Below are positions 45,111 to 54,995 of a DNA stretch of 64,000 nucleotides, in pieces. The position numbers and the translations under genes were made by a program. The notes beneath the pieces are model-generated. The model had not been told where the DNA came from. It saw only the letters and a list, made by a program, of their open reading frames with translations, and ran no database searches. Within the stretch, counting starts at the first letter, position 1. The number at the start of each line of letters is the position of its first letter. Source of the stretch: Closterium sp. NIES-65 (Eukaryota > Streptophyta > Zygnematophyceae > Desmidiales > Closteriaceae). The stretch is from contig CANXME010002068.1 of NCBI GenBank assembly GCA_948144175.1, positions 4,092,001-4,156,000 of the forward strand. Direction: 5' to 3'.

Positions 45111-45760
45111 AAAAAAAACCCGAATTCGAAAACTTTAAAGCGAGCTTTAGCGAAAGAAGTTTTCGTGAATTCTGGGTGCAATGGAATGAGATAATAATGA
45201 TTGCATTAGGTGTCTCTTACACGTGCAATTGAGCGAGCGAGCGAGAATTGCACTATCGAAACAAAACTGTACATTAAGCTAAAGTGTGAAAGTGGGGTGC
45301 GCTACGGGCCTAGCGCCGAGGCTGGGAATTGTCGAGGCGGAGGTCCGGAGCGCAGGTTACCAACCGAACCGTGAGGTTGGGTCGCATCGTGAACAGTGGC
45401 GGGAACAGTAGTCGAGGCGAGTGTCGCGAGTGGTAACGGTGTACTGTTGAGAGCTGTTGGCTGGAACAGTGGTGTACGCGCTGAGCAGTGCCCGTGCTAG
45501 GATTTGGGACACCCTGAGGCCTCAAGCAGGGCCCAAAATTGGTTTTGGGGCACCCTGCCATATCAGGGTCCCCTAGAGCCCTTTGCCTGACAGTCAGGGT
45601 GGAAATTTCTTTGCCCGGTGCTAATCAGCGTGTTTTTGCTAGTATCCTGTCTTCGTAAGGCTATTTATAGCAACACCCTGTTTGCCAGAGAAAATCTATA
45701 TGCCACTTCTGCTTCCCCTACATGCAACCATGCATAACCCACCACTAACAAAACATTGCA
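45111..45760. other. intergenic region with hairpin and ACCCTGA motifs
   Basis: No gene is seen. It holds the hairpin at 45122-45172, a GAGCGAGCGAGCGAG run near 45235, and repeated CAGGGT/ACCCTG words between 45505 and 45605. These words could be the subterminal repeats of the hAT relic next to it. Confidence 0.4.
45122..45172. repeat. nested inverted repeat
   Basis: The arms GAATTCGAAAACT and AGTTTTCGTGAATTC pair with a two-base bulge. Inside them TAAAGC and GCTTTA form a second stem. It is too short to be an element by itself and could be a transposon end or a transcript hairpin. Confidence 0.6.
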
Positions 45761-46160
45761 TCAGTCATTCTCGGGTCCCTCCTGGTGGTCTGCACTTGCA
45801 GTCGTGTCAGGGACTGGTGCAGGGTTAAACTGAGTATCGCTTGGGTTGCTGCTATTGAAGTCTCGGATTGGCCGCTCGTTTCTGTCGCCACGGAAGATGC
45901 GTGCGACCTCGAACCAGTCCACGGTGTACTCTAGGAGAGAGCAGCGCATGAGGTGTCCAAGTGATGTGTCTGAGATGCTTCCCCAGCCCCACAACTTGAT
46001 AATGTTCTGCTTGCTAAACCCCCTCTCGCACTCCACCGTGCTCAAAGGCAGTAGCGACTGCTTGCCACAGGAGCATGATGTTGGGGTAGGAGCGCTACCA
46101 CTGGTCGTCGCACAGAGTGTGGTGTGGTCGTCATAACTTCCGTGGTGAGGTCTGTTTTGT
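45761..46160 (-). pseudogene. hAT transposase C-terminal (dimerisation) relic
   Basis: Read leftwards, two overlapping frames together show the end of a hAT transposase. The first has CDDQW, then YPNIMLLWQAVAT; the second has LPLSTVECERGFSKQNIIK followed by GHLMRCSLLEY and an acidic tail ending EGPEND. The LSTxxCERxFS signature belongs to the hAT C-terminal dimerisation domain. The frame shifts near 46050 and a TAG stop lies at 46095-46097, so it is dead. The catalytic core is not recognisable upstream. Many CAGGG/CCCTG words on both sides suggest the rest of the element has decayed. Confidence 0.78.
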
Positions 46161-46699
46161 CGAGCTGATAGCGCGACAGTGACTGGTGGGGCCGGTTTTG
46201 TAACTATCTCGGGCTAGTGGCCAGATGGGCCATGTTGTACAGAAACGACACGAAGAAAGTTTGTTTCAGTGCATTTCAAAAAGTACCCTGACGAAACAAA
46301 GGAATTCTCGAGGAGGCCTGATTTTGAAAGTGTATTACAAAAAGTGCATTTTTACAGTCAGGGTCAATTGGTAAATACACTTACTGAATCAGGGCAATCC
46401 TGGAAAAGCGGCCCACAGCAAGGGTAGAAAGGGTAAAACACCCTTGAATTTTGGGCCCTGGCCTCAGGGCACTTATCTAAAAACTTAAAAAATGTCCTGA
46501 TTTGTCAGGGCAAAATTTCAAAGCCTTCCTGTATGTTCACGGCTTCTACAGACATTGATCCTGACCTGTAAGGGCAAAAAAACCTGTGTTCAAGGTTCAG
46601 ATTTCAACACAGACCAGACCAAACTCTGCTGAGCTGAGCAGAGCAAAACAGGCCAGAGAGTAGAGCAGCACATATACCATATGGCCCCAGATATAGGTG
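46161..46699. other. decayed sequence between the hAT relic and copia K
   Basis: No gene is seen. Words such as ACCCTGA, TCAGGGTC, TCAGGGC and CCTGACC recur between 46285 and 46590 in both orientations. It is probably the remains of the same hAT element. Confidence 0.4.
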
Positions 46700-46838
46700 T
46701 GTCAGACTATAAATATGCTATGGTATAATGGGTAGGCTATAGTGGGGTAGCCAACATGGGGTACAACCCCTTTAGGTTTTGTACTTGTACCAACTCTCTC
46801 GATAGTTCACACTCATTCCTACTCGTTAATTCTTGACA
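46700..46838 (+). repeat. 5' LTR of copia K
   Basis: A 139-bp LTR runs from TGTCAGACTATAAATATG to TTCTTGACA, with the GTAGGCTATAGTGGGGTA core. The primer site TGGTATCACACC follows directly. Confidence 0.9.
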
Positions 46839-49835
46839 TGGTATCACACCAGTAGGTCTGTAGGACCGTTTTTTTTTCGGGCCCACCATTAACTAGTGAT
46901 CGACTACGGTTACCACGTTACCCCATGCCCTGCCCTGCGTTGCGCTGTCAGCGCGCGCCCTGCCTTGCCCTGCCCTGCCCTGCGCGCACTGGCGCCCTGC
47001 CCTACGCCAGCGCCCTGCCATGCGCCAGCGCCCTGCCCTGCGTCCTGCTGCAGCCCGCGCCCTGCGGCAGCTGCACGTCGTGCACTGCTGCCCTGCGCGT
47101 CGTGCTCTGCTGCCCCGCGCGTCGCACCCTACAGCAGCCCGCGCGTCGTGCGCTGCTGCCCCGCGCGTCGCGCTCTGCTACAGCCCGCGCGTCGCGCCCT
47201 GCTGCCCTGCGCGTCCCGCCCTGCTGCAGCCAGTGCGCCGCGCCCTACTGCCCTCCAGAGCGCACGCCCTGCTGCCCGCGCCGCCCAAGTTGAGCCGCGC
47301 CTCCCGACACGATCCGCCCTTCTGCTCGTGCTACTACTGCTACTGGTGGAGGTGCTGCTAGGAGTGCTGGAGGTGCTGCAGCCTAGCCTCACGAGCCGCT
47401 CTGCTGCTCGTACTACTGCTGCTGCTACTCAAACTAGTGCCTTCACTTCGTACTGCCCTAGAGGTTGCGCTCCTCCTAGCTTGCCCGCCATGACTTAGCT
47501 TTGTAGTAGCGGTGGGAGTGGTGACGGCGGTGGTGGTAGGAGCGGGAGTCGTGGCGGCCGTAGTAGCAGTCATTGTGGAGCTGTGTGGTGTGGATTCTCT
47601 GGCGGTGGCCAGATGCAGCTAAGGCGGCATCCGACCCTTATGCCCCAGCAGCTTCGTGAGTGGCTTTACCAGCGTGGGACGTCTCCGAGTCCTGATCGAT
47701 GTCAGTACGTCATTCGCACAGGTCGTCAAGCTGGCCAGACCTGTGGGACACTTGGTCACGCACAGTCCCGCTGCTTCTCCTATTAGACTGACTCTTGGCA
47801 CGCAGAGTTTGGTGATGAGGCTGAGACCCCCCACTGTCTTGAGCTGCTTAGTTCGGGCGTTGATGTCATTGCTTTAGACTATGACGCCATCCTTACTGCC
47901 ATGTATGTTTTGCCTGGTGGTACTGAGAGTGACTGTAACCTTTGTATGCAGTACGACCCCGGTATAGAGGTTGCTGCTCTAGGTGCTAGTGAGGCTGCTG
48001 CCTTAGGTGCTGGTGAGTCTGCTCTCTCAGGTACTGCGCTTGCTGAGGCCTTGCACACCTTCACGCTTGACTCAGGTGCTTCCCGATGCTTCTTCCGTGA
48101 CAGTACCACACTCACACCACTCCTTGCACCTGTTGCAGTCTCTCTGGCTGTCCCCTCAAGGGGCCCAGTTCTTGCATGGTCCACCACTGTGCTTCCGTGC
48201 CCGGCGGTTCCGTCTGGCTCATTATCAGGTCTCCACCTCCCCTCGTTCTCCACGAACTTGGTGAGCAACGCCGTCCTCCAGGATCATTGGGTTGATACCT
48301 TTACTCCTAGAGGACGGCGTGTGGTGATCTGTACATGCTCCAGGACTGGCCGTCACCTGACCACGTTCACCCGTCGGCCAAGGTCGAGTCTTTACACACT
48401 AACGACTGTGTCTCCTTGGGTAGCTGCTATCGGTCAGATGTCTGCGTCAGCTCTGGTAGCCTCCCCCTGTGAGTGTCGCTCCATGTCACACCAGACTCTT
48501 CTCTGGCACCACGGCCTGGGTCACCCCTCCTTGCCATGTCTCCGTGGCATGCACCGTCGCCTCCTTCTGTCTGGTCTTCCCAAGTCTCTCCCTCCCCTCC
48601 CTGCCTCGCCTGCGCCGCCCTGCCTTCCTTGCGTCGAGGGGCGGTAGCGCGTCGCTCCTCACTCCTCCTTGTTTCCCCCAACAGAGGCTCCTCTGCAGAC
48701 CCTCCACCTGGACGTGTGGGGCCCAGCCCGCGTTCGTGGACAGGGCGGTGAGCGGTAATTTCTGCTGGTTGTCGACGACTACTCGCATTACACCACGGTC
48801 TTCCCCTTGCGCACCACAGGTGAGGTCCCTGCTGTCCTCATCCCTTCGATCCGAGCAGTTCGTCTCCTGCTCCGCTGTAGGTTCCGCGAGGACCTTCCTG
48901 TCCTCCGTCTGCACTCTGACAGAGGTGGTGAGTTCACCTCCGACCTCTTGCGGGCCTTTTGTCAGGGGGAGGGCATCAAGCAGACGTTCACGCTTCCGGC
49001 TCCACAGAGCAAAATGGGGTTGCTGAGCGCCGCATTGGCTTAGACATAGAGGTCGCTCGTACCTCCTTGATTCATGCGGCGGCTCCCCATTTTCTGTGGC
49101 CGTTTGCGGTCCGATACTCCGTGCAGCAGCTCAACCTCTGGCCTCGTATCTCCTTGCCGGAGACCTCGCCCACACTGCGTTGGCGGGGGAGGTTGGCGAT
49201 GCGTCGCGTTTCCAAGTCTGGGGCTCTTGCGCCCTTATCCGCGATATGTCCGCGGACAAGCTCTTCTCCCGCACCATTCCCTGTATCTTCCTTGGCTTTG
49301 TCCGTGACGCGCCTGGCCTTCTACCGTCTTTTCCCCTACCGCACAGCCCCTCTTCCTCACCCGTCGCTTTTTCTCGCTCTAGGTCCCCCTCCGGTAGACC
49401 CCCTCACCCTTCAGGGTCCTGCTCCTTCAGGTGTGTCTCAGGCAGACCCGCCCCCCTTGGCTGAGCCTGTAGAGGTCACTAGCGACTCAGGTGCTGCTGC
49501 GAGAGGTGCTGCTGGGGGTGCTGCGTCTGGGGGTGCTGAGCTTGCGCGTGAGGTGCTGGGGAGTGCGAGCCTGGGGGTGCTGAGCCTACGGCTGCGGAGT
49601 CTGGGGGTGCTGAGCCTACGAGTGTGGAGCCTGGTGGGCTGAGCCGGACGGTGCCGGGTCGAGGAGTGCTGAGTCTGCTAGCGTTCCTCCGGGTCTCGTT
49701 TCACGCCGCGGGTCTCTCTCACCCCAGCAGGCACGAGAGTGGCTTGCGTCACGTACCCGCCCGAGGAGTCGTGTTGCTGCAGCTGCTTGTCATGGAGGCG
49801 CAGGCTGGTTTCTCTGATCCCAGAGGTGCTCGTAC

Positions 49836-50211
49836 TGTCAGTAGATTTGCACTGTGGATGCCCGATTGATCCCGGAGAAGGTTACAGGCGCGTTCGCCCG
49901 GGAGGTTATGGGCGCACTGACCCGCTACTGAAACAAGCCCTTTTATCCCAATGGTCTAGTGGTTGGGATTCTGACATGGTATCAGAGCGGTCTCGGGTTC
50001 GATTCCCGGTGTATGCACATGTAGGCTGTTGCCGCTATGCTTAGTCCTGGGCCTCCCAGTGTGGGGGGGGTGTCAGTAGATCTGCACTGTGGATGCCCGA
50101 TTAATCCCGGAGAAGGTTATAGGCGCGTTCGCCTGGGGGGTTATGGGCGCACTGACCCACTACTGAAACAAGCTCTTTTATCTGAATGGTCTAGTGGTTG
50201 GGATTCTGACA
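49836..50211 (+). mobile_element. 376-bp TRIM with tRNA-like promoter
   Basis: Two 141-bp LTRs (49836-49976 and 50071-50211) flank an interior of only 94 bp, which is the size class of terminal-repeat retrotransposons in miniature. The interior starts with the primer site TGGTATCAGAGC and ends in a purine tract GTGTGGGGGGGG. Flanks CGTAC and CGTAT look like a 5-bp target duplication with one change. The LTRs differ at nine positions. The LTR end TGGTCTAGTGGTTGGGATTC and the interior GGGTTCGATTCCCGG match the A-box and T-arm (B-box) halves of a tRNA-Glu-like gene. The whole resembles a tRNA with the primer site in place of the anticodon arm. It codes for nothing. Confidence 0.85.
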
Positions 50212-51174
50212 CGTATTGGAGGTACTGGAGCTGCCGAGACTCGTGCTGCTCCTGGAGGTGGAGGTGTCAGCTATAGGGGTGCTGCTGCTGGAGGTACTGG
50301 GGGTGGAGGCCCTGGAGGTGGTACTGTCGACCCTGGAGTTGGGGACCTTGGGGCTGGAGGTGCCGGTTCTGGGGGTGCTGCTACTGGTGGCGCTGGAGCT
50401 GGAGGTGCAGCTGCTGGAGGCACTGGAGCTAGAGGTGCTGCTGCTGGAGGCACTGGTGGTGGAGGTGCTACTGCTGGAGGCACTGGAGCTGGAGGTGCTG
50501 CTGCTGGAGGCGCTGGAGCTAAAGAATCTGGAGCTGCTGGAGGCACTGGAGCTGGAGGTTCTGGAGCTACTGGAGGTGCCAGGGCTGGGGGTGCTGCTAC
50601 TAGAGGCAATGGAGCTGGAGGTACTGCTGCTGGAGGCGCTGGAGCTGGAGGTTCTGGAGCTGCTAAAGGCGCTAGAGCTGGAGGTTCTGGAGCTGCTGGA
50701 GGCGCTAGAGCTGGAGGTGCTGCTGCTGGAGGCACTAGAGCTGGAGGTGCTGCTGCTGGAGGCGCTGGAGCTACTAGTGCTGGTGGCACTGCACTGCCGT
50801 GACTGTTTCTCGCTTCGCCTTCACCGTCGTCTCTGCCACCGCCTGACTCCGTGCTTCACCAGGTTTCTCGCTTAGCCTCCCATCTTCTACTAGCCTCCTG
50901 TTACAACTCGGTGCACCATTGCCTGCTCCTTCTCCGTAAACTGAGCAGACAGACTCGCTTACAGAGCGTCGTAAGCCTGCGTCTCCCCATGCCTTGCCTG
51001 TTCGCGCTGATCGCATTGGTTGTCATGTTCCTCGTGAGCGTCCTCCTCCCTGTCCCCGGCACGCACACAATGGCACTTTGTCCTTCCTATGTTCCACAGC
51101 GTGTTCCCCTCCCGTCTCCTCCTGCTTCCTCTCTTCCTGCCGGTCCAGACCCTGAGTCTGACTTAGTTCGTGCT

Positions 51175-51576
51175 TGTGAGAGGACGTCCCCTTTATAATA
51201 TTTTCTCACTATTATATTTTTCCGTTATCCTATTCTCCCTTTTCTCCTCTTTATTTTGGTCTTTATCTCATCTCAATCGGCCTACTATTCTATTTTCTAG
51301 AGCCTTCTATTTATTTCTCTTATTTCCTACTTTTCCCACCGACATAACTATTATACGGCACCGACAGCGCCGGCAGTGGTGTATACGGTGTAATCTAGGC
51401 GTAATCCCAAGTGCCAATAGACTTGCGTGCTTATGCGCACTTCTGATTGTAGTATCGGGAAGGGTGTGTTCCCGAAGGTTCGTTTTATCTTGTTTATCCT
51501 TGTACTTTCCGAGTATAAATAGGCCTTGTATTCAGTTTTAGTGACAAGTTTCGATTGAGAATTCGATCCTGTGACA
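51175..51576 (+). repeat. gypsy-type solo LTR inside copia K
   Basis: A 402-bp block runs from TGTGAGAGGACG to GATCCTGTGACA with a perfect target duplication GTGCT (51170-51174 and 51577-51581). Ends and layout resemble the gypsy LTR at 23215 (TGTGAGAG... to ...GATCCTCACA). A TATAAATAGGCC near 51515 is a likely TATA box. No internal region accompanies it. The orientation is inferred from that resemblance. Confidence 0.85.
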
Positions 51577-53567
51577 GTGCTGCCAGTCCTACTGTCACGT
51601 GTCTCCTAGCCACTGTTGTCTCTGACCCTTCGTTTGAGTCCACTGCTTCGTCTTCCTTAGTCGTTGAGCTTGTTGACTTTGGTGCTGCTTGTCCTCTCGA
51701 CTACACTGCTAGTCTTGTTGTTAGGTCTGAGTCTGAATGTCCTCCGTCTGTTGGGGGTGAGTGTGCTCTTGGCACGCACGTCCTTGAGGGCAGGCAAGAG
51801 GATTTTGAGTGTTTTGCAGCTGGTGTACCTCATCTCGTGTCCATGCTGATTGCACCCAAGGGAGACCCGGATGCACCAGACATCCCGACCCCACGCTCTT
51901 ACGCAGAGGCGATTGAGGGTCCCTACTCCTCTCAGTGGCAGACAGCCATAGACGTAGAGATGGCATCATGGAAGTCCACACGCACTTACATCGACGCAGT
52001 TCCCCCTCCTGGGGCGAACGTAGTCGATGGCATGTGGATTTTCAGGGTGAAGCGGCCGCCGGGTTCTCCGTCTGTCTTCAAGGCTTGTTACGTTGCTCGA
52101 GGCTTCACTCAACGACAAGGAGTTGAATTCTTCCAGACCTTTTCCCCCACCCCGAAGATGACCACTCTTCGGGTGCTGCTGCACGTTGCCGCTTAGCGTG
52201 ACTACGAGCTTCACTCTATTGACTTTAGAACAGTGTTCTTACAAGGCAGTCTGCACAAGGAGATCTGGCTGCGCCGCCCACCTGGCTTCACTGGGTCTTT
52301 CCCACCTGGTACCAAGTGGAGCCTCCGCCGGCCGGTCTACGGTCTCCGTCAGGTGCCTCGTGAGTGGCACGACACACTGAGGACGACACTTGTGGCTCTT
52401 GGGTTTGCACCTTCCACTGCTGACCCGTCGCTGTTTCTGCGCACCGACACTTTGTTGCCGCCGTTCTACATCCTCGTGTACGTCGACGACTTGGTCTTTG
52501 CCACTGCTGACACTGAGGCTCTCGCCCTTGTGAAGTCGGAGCTGCAGAAGAGACACACGTACACATACCTGGGTGAGCTGCGTAGCTATCTTGGCTTGCA
52601 GATCACCCGGGACAGAGCACGGCGCACCATTACACTGATTTAGTCACACATGGTGCAGCAAGTCCTTCAGCACTTCGGCTTCATTTGGTCCTAGCCACAG
52701 TCCACTACCCTGGCTATAGGTCACTTGCTCTCAGCTCCACCTTCGGACGAGTCCGTAGAGCCGAGTGGTCCGTACCCAGAGCTAGTGGGCTGCCTCATGT
52801 ACATGATGACCTGCACTCGTCCTGACCTTGCGTACCCTCTTCGCAGCTCAGTTGTCCTCACAGGGCACTCAGACGCATCTTGGGTTGACGACCTGGCTAC
52901 GCAGAGGTCATCACAGGGTTACACGTTCAGCCTTGGCTCTGGCTCTGTTTCTTGGCGGTCTACCCGCTTGTGTTATGTTCTTAGCTCCAGTTGTGAGGGT
53001 GAGATCTACGCCACAGCCATGGCTGCACAGGAGCTACGCTGGCTCACCTACCTGCTGACCGACTTAAAAGAGAGGCCTCGTCCTCCTCCAGTTCTGTGCG
53101 TTGCAACAAGGCTGCGATTGCCTTGTATCAGGACCACAGACTAGAGCACAGAACGAAGCACATCGCGCTGTGTTACTTCCTTGCTCGAGAGTTGCAGCAG
53201 CGTGGTCAGCTTCGTGTCGCCCACGTGCCCACCCCGGGCGAACACGGCTGATGTTCACCAAGGCCCTTCCGGTTGGTGATCATCAGCGCTTCTGCACTGC
53301 TCTAGGCCTCGTGCTTTCGTTTCCTCTCTTGTTGTGGACTCTGGTTGTTCTGTGATCTATATAATTCTACCTGCATGTTTACTCTTGCTAGGTAGTGATT
53401 ATTGTAATGTTGTTGTTGCATATATACCTTTGCATGTGAACTAGCCTCGTGGCCCTTTTGCTTGTGCTTGGAGTGTGTGGTGACGTTGTGATCCACCCTG
53501 AGCTTGCATTGCTTTTCTTGACCGGTCTTGTGACCCCTTGTTCTCCCCCACTTTGCCTACGGGGGTG

Positions 53568-53706
53568 TGTCAAACTATATATATGCTATGGTATAATGGG
53601 TAGGCTATAGTGGGGTAGCCAACATGGGGTGCAACCCCTTTAGGTTTTTTACTTGTACCAACTCTCTCGATAGTTTACACTCATTCCTACTCGTTAATTC
53701 TTGACA
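53568..53706 (+). repeat. 3' LTR of copia K
   Basis: A 139-bp LTR runs from TGTCAAACTATATATATG to TTCTTGACA behind the purine tract CTACGGGGGTG. Five positions differ from the 5' copy. Confidence 0.9.
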
Positions 53707-53791
53707 ATAAGCGTCGTCCGATTAAAGGCGCCGACGCCTATATCTGGAGCATGACGCTTATGGCCGTTTCTCGATTATAAGCGCACCCCAT
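53707..53791. repeat. possible DNA-transposon end, left piece
   Basis: These 85 bp begin ATAAGCGTC and contain the inverted copy GACGCTTAT at about 53748-53756. They continue with CGTTTCTCGATTATAAGCGC and resume after element B with TTATAGCCGCAC and TTATAAGCACA. The repeated TTATAAGC words look like the terminal part of a pogo/Tigger-type element. The last five bases, CCCAT, are the target duplication of B. Confidence 0.35.
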
Positions 53792-53927
53792 TGTCAGAAC
53801 ATATCTATAGCTTATACTGCTGTGTAGGCTGTAGTAGGGTATCCCATAGGGGGTACAACCCAGTTAGGGTTTCATATTTGTACTGCTTTCATTCATAGTT
53901 CATTCATTCCTGCTTACTCATTTCACA
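53792..53927 (+). repeat. 5' LTR of copia B
   Basis: A 136-bp LTR runs from TGTCAGAACATATC to TCATTTCACA, with AAACCCTAAC on the complementary strand in its centre. The primer site starts at 53928. Confidence 0.95.
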
Positions 53928-53941
53928 TGGTATAGAGCGGG

Positions 53942-54666
53942 TTCCCTGTGGAACTCTGCCTAGGGCCCACCGAAGCGCGCCCCGAGGCGCGCTCAACTTT
54001 TTTTTTCCGCTATCGAGCGACCCTCCGTGTCGCCTCCCTCCCACACGCGGCCCAGCCGCCCGCTAAGTCGCGGCCCCAGCCGCCCGCTACGATCGCGGCC
54101 CCAGCCGCCTGCTCGACACGGCCCCCAGCCGCCTACTCGACGCGGCCCTGCCGCCCGCTACGCCGCGGCTGCCGCCTACTACGACCGCGGCCCCGGCCGC
54201 CTGCTACGACCGCGGCCCCCCAGCCGCCTGTTCGACCGCGGCCCCGCCGCCCGCTCCTGTCGCGGTCCCCAGCCGCCTACTCGACGCGGCCCCCAGCCGC
54301 CTGCTTGACGCGGCCCTGCCGCCCGCTACGCCGCGGCCGCCGCCTGCTACGACCGCGGCCCCGGCCGCCTGCTACGACCGCGGCCCCAGCCGCCTGTTCG
54401 ACCGCGGCCCCCGCCGCCCGCTCCTGTCGCGGCCCCCAGCCGCCTGCTCGACGCAGCCCCCGGCCGCCTGCTCGACGCGGCCCTGCCGCCCGCTACACCG
54501 CGGCCGCCGCCCACTACGATCGCGGCCCCGGCCGCCTGCTACGACCGCGGCCCCAGCCGCCTGTTCGACCGCGGCCCCGCCGCCCGCTCCTGTCGCGGCC
54601 CCGGCTGCCTGCTCGCACGGCCTCGCCGCCCGCTACTACCGCGGCCCCGGCCGCCTGCTCGACCGC

Positions 54667-54697
<31 letters not shown>

Positions 54698-54995
54698 CTA
54701 CTACCGGGAGCCGAGCCGCCCTGCAGCCGAGCCGCCCGGGAGCCGAGCCGCCCTGCACCCGAGCCGCCCTGTCGCCGAGCCGCCCAGGAGCCGAGCCGCC
54801 CTGCCCCCGAGCTGCCCTACCGCCGAGCCGCCCGGGAGCCGAGCCGCCCTGCGCCCGAGCCGCCCAGCACCCGAGCCGCCAGGTCGCTGAGCCGCCTTTC
54901 TGCATACCTACTCGACCTGCCCTGCCTGGTGAGCACAGTCCCACTGCCACTGCGAGCTCTTTCCCTACTGCTTGCACTACGTCGCTGTCGTCGCC
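53942..54995 (+). repeat. GC-rich tandem-repeat leader of copia B
   Basis: Repeats of CGCGGCCCCAGCCGCCTGCT type fill 54040-54660. A run of about 30 C lies near 54668-54698. GAGCCGCCCGGGAGCCGAGC repeats run to 54900. A 353-codon Pro/Arg-rich frame at 53948-55009 runs through the repeats and into Gag in another phase; I do not consider it a gene. Confidence 0.8.

Larger units (their letters stand above)
47490..53300 (+). pseudogene. copia K Gag-Pol remains
   Basis: Recognisable blocks in order are the Cys/His motif CQYVIRTGRQAGQTC...H...C near 47700-47770, the protease FTLDSGASRCFF near 48065, and the pre-integrase HHGLGHPSLPCLRGM near 48515. Integrase pieces (DVWGPARV, HSDRGGEFTS) lie at 48700-48960. 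An Ala/Gly repeat linker lies at 49480-50800, split by the TRIM. Reverse transcriptase (WIFRVKRPPGS, LVYVDDLVFAT near 52480) and RNase H pieces (HSDASWVDD, SSCEGEIYATAM) follow. The reading frame is interrupted many times and the element cannot make a polyprotein. Confidence 0.88.
46700..53706 (+). mobile_element. Ty1/copia retrotransposon K, old and decayed
   Basis: The element has 139-bp LTRs (46700-46838 and 53568-53706) differing at five positions, a primer site TGGTATCACACC, a GC-rich leader (about 46900-47450), and remains of Gag-Pol. Most of the Gag N-terminal part is missing. Two later insertions lie inside: a TRIM (49836-50211) and a gypsy-type solo LTR (51175-51576). I count at least ten breaks. 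No target duplication is visible (AGGTG against ATAAG), so one flank may have been rearranged. It belongs to the A/B lineage but is clearly diverged. Confidence 0.9.

Noticed and set aside
45090-45120. LINE or SINE 3' end with poly(A)
   Set aside because: There is a short A-rich run only; no reverse transcriptase, tRNA-derived head or target duplication can be seen next to it.
49948-50016. A genuine tRNA-Glu gene
   Set aside because: The A-box and T-arm match well, but the acceptor stem does not pair, the anticodon region is a retroelement primer site, and LTR repeats surround it.
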